A stretch of 64,000 nucleotides of DNA from Brachypodium distachyon (taxonomy: Eukaryota > Streptophyta > Magnoliopsida > Poales > Poaceae): NCBI RefSeq assembly GCF_000005505.3, contig NC_016131.3, positions 32,169,001 to 32,233,000 of the forward strand, written 5' to 3'. Both the position numbers and the translations under genes were made by a program. This document shows, one piece after another, positions 10,216 to 23,927 of the stretch (positions are counted from its first letter, which is position 1; each line of letters opens with the position of its first letter). The notes below the pieces were generated by a model. The model did no database searches, had not been told where the DNA came from, and saw nothing but the letters and a program-made list of their open reading frames with translations.

Positions 10216-12494
10216 AGTGTGAGGCTGGCTCAACACTAAATGTAGGCAAGGCCATCCAAAGATCAAAGGAACCAAAATTCCCATCAGCTCATGCTTATGC
10301 TATGAGAAACAATGGTTGTGAAAAGAATCCAACCATTGCAGCATGTATCCCACCTGTATATTGGCAAACAATGGTTGTGAAAAGGATCGACAATACATTT
10401 CATTATATAAAGAAAAATTCTCTAGGCAAACATTTTAACTACAATAACCCTAACCTCGTCATCATATGCCACTTTTCTAACGGAAATAGGACCAGATAGT
10501 GGATATAAGACATAGTAGGATAATTTCTTTGAGAAAATTCACATTCATTATCCACCAGTAAAGAATCATTGCTATTTCGGAAAACAAGTATATGGATCTT
10601 AGAAACCACGTTACAATGAGAATGAGAAGAATAGATAAATGGGCAGCTATAGTTTCAAGACTTATGGAGTCGATGATGGTCAAGAAGAAAAAGAACCTGA
10701 ATTAAATATTCATGCTGAGCAAACATGATGTCCATATTTGCATAACCAGCCTCAATCTGGAACCAGTACAAGAGTTTGCAAGCTTCCTCAGTAGTGGTTT
10801 ATCCTAAGAGCAGCAGGTCTTTCCTGCACGCTTTGACGGTTTGACCCATGCCACATGTTAGGACATTGTTGTCCATAAGTGGGGCTGCAATTCATTTGTG
10901 ATATCAGGAGAGAATTGGTACCCAAAAAAGTGCAACACAACCCTATCATACAAGCATGACCTCTCAAGAACAATACCTGCTATCCTTCAAAAGAGGACCA
11001 GCAAGCGTGTCTATCAAATAATTAATAACCCGTGCCTAAATTATCAAATGAAACTAAATGCAAGTCCCAGATATGATTTCTCTGAAAGTATAGACTATCT
11101 GGGTATGACCAATCTTTTCAAAATGAACAACACTTGGGAAAAAAGAGGATTTCTTGACCATGTTTTAAGCACTTGCATTACAGTACAGGAATACATGTCA
11201 ATAATGCATCACAGTATACAAATAAGACTTCTAGAACCAGAGAGATCCCTTGCCATTGAAATTTTGGTAATCGAATGATTGAAAAAAGTATACTATCTTG
11301 TTTTGAGAAAATGAGGTGAGGGGGCTAAAGGTTGTAGAATACAGAACTATGCATGCAACAAATATCATTAATCTATTGAAAGAGGAATTATCTAAGATAC
11401 ATCAAAGTGGTATACATAGAGATATAGAATAGAATGGAATTAAGTTTGTACCTGCCAGATGGAATAATGGATCATACAGATGGACATGGTCTTCTCCTCT
11501 TGTGGAACAGATTTGGGTGTAAGAAAATAATCGCCCCTTGAATCGAGATTCCCATGAGGCAATGCCACGATTAGTTGACTATTACATGTAGTCCTGAAAA
11601 CACCCTCTTCTAGGAGACAAACTGTTTACCATATGGGCTGTACAGCAGCTGGCAGTCAATTTCGACGATGTGCCTTAGGAAATATCTGCTTCACCAAATA
11701 AGGTTTGGTGACACCTCACCCTTGGCCTTCCTAGTTTCATGTGATGAAAGAGAGACCCATATATATACGGTCCAATATTCACTGAACTCCATAGTTAATG
11801 GATGCCTGAACAATGTTGATTTCTCAGAGTCTCAAGACTTTAATTCCGATCATGCATGGACAACGAGGAATGCCTGGAACACAGATATGAACATTCTAAA
11901 AGACTCAATATAGCGATAACATTTAACAGTAATTGCAAAGGAAGAATATAAAACAAGAGATAACATCAACAGTCTACAAGCATGGATGCATTGGACAGAT
12001 ATACCACATAGTGAAATATATAAGCACACTTCCATTTTGGACAAACTGCCTAAGAGCATAGTGGAACTACGAAAATCCAGTGGACAAACTTACAACTAAA
12101 TACACAATAATAAATAGCCCTTAAAAGAGGTACCATCAATTACTTTTGGGACACCACTAGTTTTGCAGGGTAAAATTTAAGAAACCATGAGCAGAATTGT
12201 GAACTGTCAGAGAAGAGCTATGGAATGTCAGAGTGGACAAACTACCCACATTTAAGATCAAGAAGCCAACGACAGAATGACACATTTCAATAAATAAACC
12301 AAAACGAAGCATGTCACTGACAATAAAATGCTGCAATTTTCCTTAAAGAAGTGCTGCGCTGATCATACACCTACTCTGATTTGTACGAAAATGGGTGTCC
12401 TGATAATACGTGTATGGTGATTCGTAGACTGATGTCCTGACCATATACCTAGAGTAATCACTAGGTTTATCCTTTGCATAGAAATTTGGAATCA
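10216..12494. other. Intergenic, no gene seen
   Basis: AT-rich, open frames short and without family resemblance. A 22-base phrase (AACAATGGTTGTGAAAAG and variants) occurs twice at 10308 and 10367. Nothing else supported. Confidence 0.4.
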
Positions 12495-12713
12495 AGATTT
12501 AGTGCTCTGTGTAGCTCGCTTCTTTGGTCTCGCTTTGTGTTTGCTCGTGGTCAGGGTTTTTCGCACGGTTTTCCTAGAATAAACCGTGCATCATATCGGG
12601 TTTTCGCCTGGTTTTCCCTAATTAACCGGGCGACTCTACTTCTTCTATAATGAAATGCAGGAACCGCTTGCCCCCTTTGAGGTGTCCTCAAAAAAAAAGA
12701 TTCAGTGCTCTGT
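12495..12713 (+). mobile_element. 5'-truncated LINE tail with target-site duplication
   Basis: A 187-base insert (12511-12697) ends in a poly(A) run after GAGGTGTCCTC and is flanked by a 16-base direct repeat (12495-12510 and 12698-12713, one mismatch). The inner sequence, with a polyadenylation-like end and CCGGGCGACTCTAC, resembles the 3' end of grass LINEs. The target duplication and A tail are direct signs of L1-type retroposition. Confidence 0.7.
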
Positions 12714-12879
12714 TTCAAATAAAAACAACCATGTGGCAGGAAACAAGCTGTTCAAGCAGTCGGTAGTCTTCTAGGTGGGGGCAAAACAGATTGTTTTGCA
12801 GTTCAATGAGAAGCCATTGGTAGTATACGACTTGAGTAGTGTGCGATTGGGGGCTTCGCATTGCACTTACCACGCTGAG

Positions 12880-13170
12880 CTGTTTGCGCCACGGGACAGG
12901 ACAGGAGGCTCGAGAGAGCGCAGCGGACGGCGGACCTCGATCGCCGCCGACCGGCCCAAGTCTGCTCTCCGCTCTCGCAGGAAATCAAACCAACCCCATC
13001 GGAAGCGCGGACGAGAAGGGCATAGAAAGAGAGAGAGCGGAAGCTAGGGTTTCGTGAGCGAGCCGCGGACAGAATGGAGAGGACGGGCGGCAACGAGGAA
13101 GGCAAGGGTCAGCAGCGCCGCCGTCGGCCGGCGCGGGGGGAGGTGGGTGGGACCGGGACGCTAACCACAA
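12880..13170 (-). promoter_or_regulatory. GC-rich leader-like segment with telo-box
   Basis: A GC-rich island in AT-rich surroundings. Read on the minus strand it has AAACCCTAGC (complement of 13043-13052) followed by CT repeats, as in many plant 5' leaders, then a short open reading frame beginning at the ATG near 13023 with a possible donor soon after. It could be the old first exon/promoter of the GT29 pseudogene 5.5 kb downstream, or of another gene. Read on plus it would be a leader too (CTAGGGTTTCG then ATG at 13074). Undecided. Confidence 0.3.
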
Positions 13171-13275
13171 AACGAACTGGCTGAAGTCATTTGATCACAA
13201 CCGTTTAGCACCAGCTAGCTTTGCCGGGGAGCTCATGCTCATCTTGTCCTCGCTGTACCGTTCTTATGCGGAGGG

Positions 13276-13441
13276 CTGCCCCCTCCGTTCCAAAACAAAG
13301 TCATGTAATGATTTTTTTTATTTGTTTCGTAATACATCTCATTTTTTTCTTAAAACCCGCACCCGACCAATATCTGCTCACATTCATTTACTATTAATCA
13401 AATATGAGTGGTCATAATTTGTGTTTTGGAACGGAGAGAGT
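13276..13441. mobile_element. Stowaway-like MITE
   Basis: Terminal inverted repeats CCCTCCGTTCCAAAAC and GTTTTGGAACGGAGAG enclose an AT-rich core, next to TA. This is the usual grass Tc1/mariner-derived MITE pattern. A partial, more decayed relative follows at about 13500-13620. Confidence 0.7.
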
Positions 13442-13619
13442 ATTTTACAACAGGAAAAGATCAAGCACGGTTTTCTGGGGATATAATTTCCCAAGCTCTA
13501 AAGAAAACTCGAAGATGTCTCAAGTTTGTCAACATTTGGATGTATCTACACATGACTTAGTGTATAAATGCATTCAAATTTAGTCAAAGTTGAGACATCC
13601 TTTGTTCGATGAAGAGAGT

Positions 13620-14450
13620 AATTTTTTTTTAGAAAAGGCCATCATGGCTAGCTTTATTACGAATTAAACAAGAGTAACATCATCGATCAAAAGAGGTACA
13701 AGACAAGTAGTTATACAACCACAAAGTCGGTGGATCAACTCTCGCGACTCTAGGCAGCTCATCACCAACCATATTAGAATCTCGCGGACAATGCTCGACG
13801 ATCACCTTCCCAAAGGCCTCAAAGTCTCAATGCAGTCGATGTAGATGACCGCTGCCGGAGAGGATGCGCAATAATCACTATTCATTGCATATACCACCTC
13901 AGCAGTCAGCACAGTCAGAATTTATTAGGAGATTAGAACATCCCAAGCTCTCCGCAAAATAGATGCCACGCTGCCGAGCCTCCGCCATTGTAGCATCATA
14001 AACACTGGGATCCGACTGTTCATTGACCCGATAAAGCCGCCATCCTCTAAGTCTTCAATAAAAGATGCATCAATGTTCAGTTTCTACATTCCTTCCGGAG
14101 GCTGCTGCCAGCCATGGCGAATGATACCAGTCGGTTTTGAAGAAGTCCGAACACATAGTTCATCGCCAAGACTTGGATTGCCATTGCAGATCGGGGCAGG
14201 GGCTGGATTGGTTCACCTTTCATCAAGCGTCTCCTCTCCCACCAAATGTACCAACAAGCAACCCCTATCAGTTCCCCCTCGTAATAGGTTCCAAATAGAA
14301 TTGATGAACTTGGGCGCCTCCTAGAAGATCCTCCAAGATCATTGAACCCGCACAGTTTGAATGCATACTGCGATTAATCAATTCTGCAACACCAAGCACA
14401 TGCCGCACCGCCTATGCTCTAGAGCAAGAGAATAAAACATGTCGAAGGTT
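13620..14450 (-). mobile_element. LINE 3' remnant (RT zinc-binding and RNase H-like)
   Basis: Read on minus, the segment gives degenerate pieces of the grass LINE C-terminus: RHVLFSC (zinc-binding), WYIWWERR, HGWQQPPEGM, KLNIDASF (RNase H-like start) and EHCPRDSNMVGDEL. It ends at a T run on plus (13621-13630), which is the poly(A) tail of a minus-strand element. Many stops and gaps make it an old, 5'-truncated copy. Confidence 0.7.
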
Positions 14451-15059
14451 TGCCGCGTGGCGCCATTTTGCATTCGCCTCGAAAAGAAAAGAGAAAAGCA
14501 TCATCTTTTTTACCACTGTTTTTATGTGGCGTGATTATCGTACTTCTCCAAGTGTGTGGCCTTTGTTTCGGTAGTCCAAAAATATCGTGTAAGATTCAAG
14601 CTTCCTTCGTCTTGACCTTCTCTCTTTCATCCTCCCAAACGCCTATTTTCCTCCATTTCCAAGCCCTCATCCCGTCCAAAACTGGCGACGGTGCTAATCT
14701 GTGAGAGTGGGGAGGGGGCCCCCACAACCCCCCTCTATATATTGCAGTAGCTACTAGCTAGGATAAAGGGTGATGCTTTCCATGTGGAGTTTCCAGTGAT
14801 GGTGTTTCTCCTTAATTTCCACCTTGTTGCCACAGTTATCCTTGCAGCCTGAATCGACTCTTTTTGCTTCTCTTATCGTATCTTCAAAATCCTCCATATC
14901 TGGATTCGGGAGCTCCGGCTTATGGTTCTTCGGCGGACAATCTTTCGGAGTAGGATTTAATTTTCATATTATCGCCTACACTACACCACGTCCCAAATTT
15001 GGTGGCCCAAAACTGCCGGCAAAGATGGACATATGGTGGCAATTTGCCCACCGGTGAAG
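14451..15059. other. Unassigned sequence between retroelement remnants
   Basis: Two plus-strand open frames (14450-14704 and 14824-15057) show no family resemblance. A pyrimidine-rich stretch and AG near 14830 look like a splice acceptor but no gene model follows. Probably part of decayed transposon sequence. Confidence 0.25.
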
Positions 15060-15540
15060 GTTGACGAGAAAATAACTCTTCAAGTCCTCGACCTTCATAT
15101 ACCTGATGCAGCCCATCAGGGGGTCCACTCGAAATCCCACCAAGTATATGCAGGTCGAGTCCCTCAAATTGCGGTTCAAGTCAAGGAACATGATCTTTTC
15201 ATACCAGAATAAACTGATTTGATTGTAACCTTCCCGATTATCATGCCCGAGACATAGCCGCCAGTATACAAGGCAAGGAGGGGGAGTCGGGAAGGGGGAC
15301 CTACACACACACACCCTAGATCCATCTGCGCATCATAGCTTCATAGCTACTCTGTAATCTCGATCAATACAATACACCAAAAGCAGGACGTTGGGGTTTT
15401 ACCTTCCGAGGGCCCTGAACCTGGGTAAACCTTGCGGCTCCCCTAGTCTTTGTTAGTCGACAAGATCGCTGGTGCACCCCGTGCTCTCCATCAGTCGAAA
15501 ACCCTCGAATCAGGGTATTGCCGAGGTAGCCCCTCGTCAA
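15060..15540 (+). mobile_element. LTR fragment (Ty3/Gypsy-like, 3' portion)
   Basis: Contains the phrase found near the 3' end of many grass LTRs, CAGGACGTTGGGGTTTTACC followed by GAACCTGGGTAAA (15386-15432), preceded by a polyadenylation-type stretch with CAATACAATAC. A related phrase recurs at 38730-38776 and, inverted, at 48124-48172. No second LTR or internal domain nearby, so a truncated or solo LTR. Confidence 0.55.
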
Positions 15541-18500
15541 AGGTTACGCGTGTACGCATGTTTAAAAAAACACCGAGTGTTAGAGAGAGGCTCCGCATTA
15601 GACCATTCGTACCCAAAACCAACGCCTGGTACACAATTACAATTTCTGAAAGCAAATAGCGCATGTACGGTAGAGGCAAAAAATGCTAGCATTCATGAAT
15701 GTGAATGGGCAAACTTTTGTAGAGTTAAGATGTTCTAACTTTTTTGCGCCAAAAGAACAGATGTTCTAACTTTTACACTGTGCATTTGATTTATGATCGA
15801 TCCATCTTAGTTTTCTCTCGACTAGATCTTCAACATTAGACATCATGTCGGTATGTTTCGATAACTTTTTATGTCTTAGAAGTTACCACTCAATATATAT
15901 CAAGTTGCCATCTAACTTCTTAGTTACAAATTACCATGTGCTAACTTTATACAAAATAGGATATTGATTTATACATGAAAAATTTCTGCCAAATAATATA
16001 TGAAGTTGTCACTATAGCAGTAATAAGTTGTCATGTGGCAAATTCATCAAATTATGATGGTAGCTTCTGCATTATCGTCCGGTGTGCCGAAACATGTCCA
16101 AAAGGGATCTTATTTCGAAGGCCTCATTGATACGAAGCCATTTTTTGAAAAAAAAACATTGTGAATTAGACAAGTAATTTGAGCTACATAATTTTTTGAA
16201 TCAAGCAACGCTTATTTGTGTGCATATCTAGCAATGCATGCATGCATCGCACCTCTAGTGAGAAGGCAAGAGAGAGGGCTGAACGGCGGGAGCTGCGTCG
16301 CGCGCGAAGACTCCAGCCGAGGCGTTCACTCGTTAATTTGATTTACTCGTAGAAGATTCTCCGTGAACTAGTTTAATTATACTTTAATACAAGTTTTACG
16401 ATGGTTGGAGATTTTAGAAATCGTCCAACCTAGTTGATACAACGGTGAAAAAACAGGAAGTACTAAAAAGTACTAAAACAAAATTACTGGAAAGTACTAG
16501 AAAGTACAAAATTATTGATTTATTTTTGAACCAAATTTTTTTATCGCGTAATCTCTCCCGTGCGTTCTGTTGGTGTTCGCGGTGCGCACATCAAACTCGC
16601 CCGACCTACCCCTGGTCCCCTCCATCTCCATTCTCCCAGTCTCTCACCAGTCACCTGTCTCCACTAGTCCAGCAGACCAGCACCATCTCTCTTGATGCAG
16701 CCGCCGCCCGCTGCACCTGCGCCCACCCCTGGCCTCCTGTCTTTTTCTCCGACGAGGCTCCTCACGTGTGGCAGGGGCAGTTGGATTGGAATCCAAATCC
16801 AGCAGCTAGCAAGACTTCTTGATTTCGGTAGGACTGCTTCTGATATGAGATCCGATGTTCTTCTCCGATGAGGCTCCTCACGTGTGGCCTCCTGTGTTAT
16901 TCTCCGACCGAGGAATAGGATCGATGCCAGTGGCAGGGATAGGCGTAGCGAGAGAGAGAGAAGCCGGTATGGGTCAGAAAACCTGCCCGTTAGCCTGTTG
17001 TGGCCCATGAAAATAAAATTCTTAGGTACAGATCAACGGACATAATTAATTCTTGCGGGAGCATTAAAATTAAAGCACTAAGAAGTACTCGACACCGTAA
17101 AAGTCATAACCACAGGCGTTAGGAATTCCTAACTCTGCCACTGCTCATCGTCATTCGGGCCTTGTGAGTGTGTGCCTATTTGCAAATGGCTCTCGAATCG
17201 CTCTATCTTTTATTCCAAGATCCCTGTTACACCAATAATATGGGTGTCGGGCGAGATAGTCAAGCCGGCTGTCTCTGCCGATTAACCAAAGCTCGACGGC
17301 TGTCTCCACATCGGAACCTTTTTTAGTCCATGACACAGTACGCAGCTATAAAATAGCCATCGCACGGTAAACCGTAGTTGTGACCTCACGTGGCATTCGT
17401 CGTTACGTTACGCACGCACGCCGGCTTACCCGGTTACTCACTCCAACCAAATATTCCAAAGCCACAAACAATACTACAAGACCGACCGAGGGAGCATCGA
17501 TTCTAGCTAAGGCATGTGCCCCGGAGACCCCATGCGTGACGTCCATGAGTCAACCAAACACTTGGTAGTGCGGAACACATGGAAAAGAGAAGAAGGGATA
17601 TATAAAAGAATGTTTGCAGTCATATTCTAGTCCAGAGCCCATGCGGTATCCAGCATCTCTTCCACGGTGGCGCACCCGCCACGCACCAAACTTGCACCTG
17701 ACTGACTCGGAACACATTCTTTTCTTCAGCGCGCGCATGCTCCACCGGCCCAATACAATATGCCGATGCAGGTTATACCCCCCACGAGCTCTGATTTGCT
17801 TTGGGTGCCATGAGTTGCACGAGAGCCACCTAACCAGACAGATTAATGTGCTAACTTTTCTTTCGTTCGTTCAAGAATGAATGCATTCCAGACTTTAATT
17901 TAACTTAACTTAGCACATGCATGCTCTCACATGCAAATAATTGGCGTTGGTACCCTTTTGCTGATTCTGGTCAGTTGTTTAGATTTTAAATCTTCACAAA
18001 TAGAAACCGTGATGCATACTAACTAACAGTATCTTACTGTTTTTTGTCGGGTTGTGTGCCTATGAAGCAGAGAGTGGGTGCCTATGGTTAGTTGTTGATC
18101 AGACACTTAAAACTATAGTAGACTGAGATCGATTGAGATTTCCGAAATTTTTGGACAACACATGAAGAGATAATCTCTTCGAATTAGGGGATCAGGTGCA
18201 CATATATATATACGCACCAACTAATTAACTCTTGGTGTGGTAGTAAAAAAAGCTTTATGCAACAAGAAAATATACTACTACTCCGTATATCTGTAACTCA
18301 ATTATCTAGTAATCAATCACTAGAACCGATATAGCAAGTTTGGAACGCCACGGGAGAAAATACGGAGCCTTGAACAGAGGGCCTGTGAAGGATGATGATC
18401 TGCTCGTTCCGATCCTTATTATTTTTTGTTTGACTCAGTTCATCCGTTCAACAAAAAATGTCTCATGTTCATTAAAATTTAGATGTATCCTTTGTTAGAC

Positions 18501-18954
18501 GGAGGAATCAGACGAAGAAAGTATCTTTATTTACTAGAATATGAACAAATTTTACGTCAAATGTATTCAGCTTAAAAAAATGCTAAATTTAGTGCAGAAC
18601 GAAGCATTTAATCAACACTGCCGTGTCAACAACACCTCGTATCGGAGTCGCGTAGAGGGTTAAATATGGCAAATCGGTATCGGAACCGTATCCCTTTGCC
18701 TTATTTAGCACACTGGACGGCCAAAGCCGTTGTTCCAGCTCGAGTGGACCTCAAGTCTCAAACGCCGCAACGCCGCTGACCAAAGAACTCGACGAGACCG
18801 TCGTCTCCTCCCCCACCAACCAACCAGCACCCGAGCAAACGGCCCCGGCGAATCTTTCCCTCATTGTCCGCCCCCTCCAAATCGGCCGCTCCCGCCTCCT
18901 CCTTCTCTCTCGCAGTCCGAGCCCGGGGGGGAGCACCGCCCGCCGCAAAGCGCA
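15541..18954. other. Intergenic and promoter region upstream of the SEC14 gene
   Basis: AT-rich with a GC-richer stretch at about 16550-17000 that shows no recognisable product. A decayed Stowaway-like scrap is at about 18415-18510. The last 250 bases are GC-rich, as in leaders of grass genes, and run into the ATG at 18955. No further gene supported. Confidence 0.35.
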
Positions 18955-21900
18955 ATGGGAGCCGCCTGCGACGGCGCCGTCGAGCAGCTCGCCCGCCTCA
19001 TGGACCAAGGTGCGCGTGTGCTCTGTTTGTTTGTCAAGTTTCGAATATTTTCTTGGGTTTCGCAAGAGTGGTTCGTCCATGCCAGTCCGGAGATTTTCCC
19101 CCTTTCTTTCGACTTCTGGACTTCTGGTCATGTGTGTATGTGTGAATTTGTACGCATTTGCTTGGTGCTAATTACTGTGCGCATTTGTTTTTGTATGTTT
19201 TTTTTGCAGTCGAGGCGCCGCTGAAGAAGTCGTTCCAGGTATGGTGGCTCTTTCTATGTTTCTCACACCTTAAAAAATCTTCTATTGTTGGTTCTCTTGG
19301 GTTATTCTGCTGTTTCAGTTGGTTTAGACCATTGCTTAGTTCAGCTCAGTTAACACAACTAATTTGGTTCGAATGAATTAGGGGAGATGCTTGATATGTT
19401 TGTCTGAACGAAAAATGCTTCATTTTAGTTACTTTCTTGAGACCTGTCCTTCTAGTTGGATTCAGGAATGGGGCATTTCGTTGACATGCTTGAACTTGGA
19501 TGATGTACTGATGAACTAGTGCTAGGCATGTACCTGAAAAAAAAATAGTGGTAGACAATTTTTTGTGTATATATGGAGTAGGATAATGGATCTACGGCTA
19601 TATTTTTGGTAAGAAAAGTAGGCGCAGTATTGTTGTATTCGGATTCAAGGTGTTCTTTTGTTGTTTGGCGTAGGCCACATATTTGGGATTTTCGGGGATA
19701 ATTTTGAGTAGTTTGACAATGAATTGAGGCTGTGAATGTGAGGAGTGTGTCTCAGGGAATTGTTCTGATTTCCGGTCCACTAAATCAGCAAGTGGACAGT
19801 GAGGTGTTCGCAGCCGAGCCTCCTGATCCTTTTTTTAGGGCATCGAGCCTGCTATTAGTTCGTATCAATGTGTCCGTCCGAATTTTCTCTTTAGTTTTCT
19901 TTTGTCTGTTACACATTCTTATAGCAGCTCCTCCCAAGTTCTTTGGCATGATTTCATTTTCTTCCCTTTAGTCCGTCAGAAATCAGCTGGTGGACCGTGA
20001 GGTGCTGGAAAGTTGTACTCTCAGGTTGAAGGCACAAGTTGATACGTATCCTAAGCGAGAATTGCGTGTGGATTGCCTTTTATGCTTCTGTGATTACCTA
20101 AATGCTCTCTAAAAGTAAGGCTTTAAAGCCTGAGTGCTGAGTAGAGATGTCAACTTATTCCAGATCAGAATCTCTTATTTAGTGGAGTGGGAATCAAGAT
20201 TGCAGTGCTACTAACAGCAGAATTATTGTGTCAAAAGTATTAGCGCATGGAAGGACCATTTTCATTCAAAATGACAACAGTATCCAAGTTATTTAATAGG
20301 AAATATGAATCAACTTCGGCCCATCTCTCAGTTTCTGTTTGTTTTAATAATTTGTAAAGAACATGTCTGGTTGTTATAAGTAACACATGTCTGTGAATTC
20401 ATTATGTTTACTTTTGAGCTTGTAGGAGATGTATAAATAGTCATTATGCCATGTGCACACTGCGCATATTCTATTTTCGCAGCTTGTGTGAAAAAAGAAT
20501 ATTGTTTCCTTCTGTGATAACAAAACCCGACTTTTAAAGTCTAAGATTCTATATTCCTTTCGCCATAACATTTTTTTTACTTTTAAAGGCTAAGTTTATA
20601 TGATAAAAAAAGAAAAGATAAAGGCACTCAAGATAAGCATATACCTATCACTCAGCTACTTTTGAAATCTTGTCTTGCAATGGGTTGAACTAGTATCTAG
20701 TTCTTATGATCTTATCTTTCTACCTCTATTTTTTAAAAGCACTTGCTACCTCTATTTACAAAGGACCCTTCTAATTTATGAAACCCTCATTTGTGATCCT
20801 GCTGTTACTGGGATATTACCATATAACAGCACTAATTACTACTACAAGTGCTTAAAGCACTACAAAAGTAGCATATCAATAAGATTTTAGCCCCAGTGGT
20901 ATGGAATTACCATATCGGAAAGAGTTATACCATTTGAGATTCTTGAGTAGCTTTTCTGTTACTCTGAGGAGATTTTCTAGGGTGTTGAATTCTCAATTAC
21001 ATGAGTTTCTTTTTTCAGAATGTGCACCAGGGCTATCCAACAGAGACACTAGTGCGTTTCCTTAAAGCTAGAGACTGGGATGCAACTAAGGCTCATAAAA
21101 TGGTAATTTTACATTACATCCCCTCCCCCCCCCCTCCTCGCCACCTCCCAGATATTATTGAATGGTTAAGTAAATGTTACATGGATTGTTTCATTGCTTA
21201 AGGATATTTTGTTTCTGCTAGCTTGTAGATTCTTTGAATTGGAGGATACAAAACGAAATTGATAGTATATTGGAGGTGAGTGGTCGTTCTTCTATGACAA
21301 GCTTGGTTATTGCCTCTGAATATATTCCTGTTTGCATTTTTTTTATTACTGATCATCTGAATGTGTCGATCATTTGCAGAAACCTATAGTCCCATTAGAG
21401 TTGTACAGATCGATACGAGAATCACAGCTTGTTGGATTATCAGGATACTCAAAGGAGGTACAGCTGTTTTAAGCTAATCATCTTTTATTTCTTTCATTAT
21501 TGAATACTGCCCTTTTATGTAGTACTCCCTCCTTTCCTTATGTAAGGCCTGATTCCAAATACGAGTTTTCCACAGTTGTAAGATCACTTTCTAATTCATC
21601 TTTCTTAAACCGTGTCCCATTTAATTGCAAGTCTCTCAGGCTCCAAATCTAGATTAAGTGTGACCAATACATGCCTACCATTCCAAACCTGCATTAACTA
21701 CAAGTCTCTTGGGTTCCAAATCTATTGGCCAAAACAGAAATTGAGAACCTTTTTTGAAACATGTGCTCTTTGCCTTGGTACCACAGAATTTCATATGGGG
21801 CCGTAATACATATATGGAAGGAGGGAGTACTTGTTTCCTCGGAGTGTATGTGAACTGCAACATTCTGCATACATGTATCTTAGCTGTTGATTCTAGCGTG

Positions 21901-23927
21901 TGGCTGAATTCTGTAGAAACGTCTGACAGATGACATTAGATACATTCACCTTCAAATACATAAGTACATCTAGTTGCACTATAAAAGGTTAAGTATATTG
22001 AACAATCAGTTCTCACAGAGTTGAGGTAGGTCAACTCTGAATTTCCTTTGATCAGAAACTTTCAGTAAAATTGTATGCCCTTTTGGAACTCCAAGTTTCT
22101 CTGGAAAGTACTATATCCAAATTACAGTCTCCAATTTTTTTGCTATTACTTTTCCTATTTTAATGGTACAAAAAGTATTAAATATAATAAAATGAAATTA
22201 TTTCCGATGTCCGCACACATTGTAACACGACATTTAGATAAAGAGGGAGAAGTAAGTTACTTGTCCTAGTAGTTCATTATTTTTTTGCAATAATTCTATT
22301 CTTTGTGCTTTGCCAATGAGTCATTGTGGATCTTTATGCCATAGAAATTTTGACGTCCATTCCATAATTTAATGTAACATAGACGAGTTTAAAGTTATTT
22401 AATATTTCCTTTTGCCTTTTTGCCATTTCCATTTGCCAGGGCCTCCCAGTATTTGGCATTGGTGTTGGGCTGAGCACATACGACAAAGCTTCGGTAATTG
22501 ATCATACACTTCTTACTTATGCAAACTGCATGCTTTTACTTTCTGCTGTGCAAATATACTTCTGATAAGTGTTAGCTTGTAAGGTTGCACCCATGTCAAT
22601 TATAAATGAAGTAATTATCCTGCATTCCCAACTTCTGATAAGTGTTAGCTTGTAAGGTTGCATCCATGTCAATTAGAAATGAAGTAATTATCCTGCATTG
22701 CGAACTTGCGATATTAGTGTAATTAAAAAGGAATACATATTGGACAGATAAGCATGAAGGTTTATTCTGTCCTTTCTCATGTGCATTGAAATGATATTAT
22801 GTTGCATTTTCAGGTTCATTACTATGTGCAGTCTCATATCCAGATCAATGAGTATCGTGACCGTATTATTTTGGTGAGTGCAACTAAACCTCCATGCTCG
22901 CTTGGATCATTCAAATGAAATTTCGTAACAAGTGTTTTTGCTTGCTTATGTTCAATCTAGCCTACGGCGACGAAGAAGTTTGGGCGACCTATTAGCACCT
23001 CTATAAAGGTTCTAGATATGACTGGTTTGAAGTTATCAGCACTGAACCTATTGAAGGTACGCTTGCATGGGCATGCCATTTTTTATGATTTTGTGGCTAC
23101 ATGTACGAGGGGGAATATTATCCTGTTTTCCAGGTTATAAGCACACACGCTACTTCATATTTATGATGCTACCTATTGATGGATTACAGATTTTGACTGC
23201 AATATCTGCTGTTGATGATCTGAATTACCCTGAAAAGGCCGAGACCTATTATATAGTAAATGCTCCATATATATTCTCAGCGTGTTGGAAGGTATGATAC
23301 CTAAGATTGTCAGTCTACTAGAACCTTACTAATTTTCATTTTGAACCGATCAATCATTTAATGTTGCTACTAGGTTGTGAAACCTCTGTTGCAAGAGAGA
23401 ACAAGAAAGAAGATTCATGTTTTGCATGGCTGTGGGAGAGATGAGCTTCTAAAGGTAAGATTACTTGCTAGTGCTACCTTTAAATTGATCATTGGTTGTT
23501 GAGCACTACTTTTAACCAAGAAAGGTAAGAGGATAAGAACTCCATGTAATGGATCGTAGTAGTTCCTAACATTTCCATGTTTCATGCTGAGAATATGATT
23601 ATCACGACCTGCATTTTCTTAACTATGCAGATTATGGACCATTCAGCCCTACCCCATTTTTGCCGACTCGAGGGCTCATCTAAAATCTCACTGAACGATG
23701 TCAATAACTGCTTCTCCCTTGACCACCCTTTCCACCAAGAGCTCTACCATTACATCGAGCAGCAGGCACTAAACCAGGAGCTCGTTAAACAGGGTTCTTT
23801 ACATGTAGACATCCCTGATCAAGACCTCGAGGACGCCAAGATTGTGGAGGTCATTAAGGCTGAGTTTCATAAGCTCGGTGAGCAGAACGGATCGCCAATG
23901 GTGACCGTAAATAACAGTGTCGTGTAA
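18955..23927 (+). CDS. SEC14-like CRAL-TRIO phosphatidylinositol transfer protein
   Basis: Eleven exons give a 329-residue protein: 18955-19009, 19210-19238, 21019-21102, 21222-21275, 21380-21457, 22440-22493, 22814-22873, 22961-23056, 23190-23291, 23374-23454, 23631-23927. All borders are GT-AG and phases agree. The CRAL-TRIO N-terminal helix region (TETLVRFLKARDWDATKAHK) is at about 36-55 and the lipid-binding CRAL-TRIO domain at about 80-250, with GLPVFGIGVGLSTYDKAS, VLDMTGLKLSAL, LNYPEKAETYYIVNAPYIFS and CGRDELLK. This matches the small plant SEC14 group of Arabidopsis At1g55840/At5g47730 in length and order, which lack a GOLD or nodulin domain. The family moves phosphatidylinositol/phosphatidylcholine between membranes; the substrate here is inferred. 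Exon 2 is only 29 bases and intron 2 is long. The gene converges on the PDCT gene with about 550 bases between stop codons. Confidence 0.95.
21521..21831. mobile_element. MITE in intron 5 of the SEC14 gene
   Basis: Terminal repeats ACTCCCTCCTTTCC and GGAAGGAGGGAGT sit at the ends of an AT-rich 310-base segment inside the intron between exons ending at 21457 and starting at 22440. Pattern of a Tc1/mariner-type grass MITE. It does not touch the splice sites. Confidence 0.65.
22558..22703. repeat. 73-bp tandem duplication in intron 6
   Basis: Two copies starting at 22558 and 22631 (ACTTCTGATAAGTGTTAGC...), nearly identical. Recent slippage or unequal exchange in a non-coding stretch. Confidence 0.85.

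Noticed and set aside
12803..13170. Coding genes in the GC-rich island at 12.8-13.2 kb
   Set aside because: Several overlapping frames on both strands with no family resemblance. GC content alone explains the openness.
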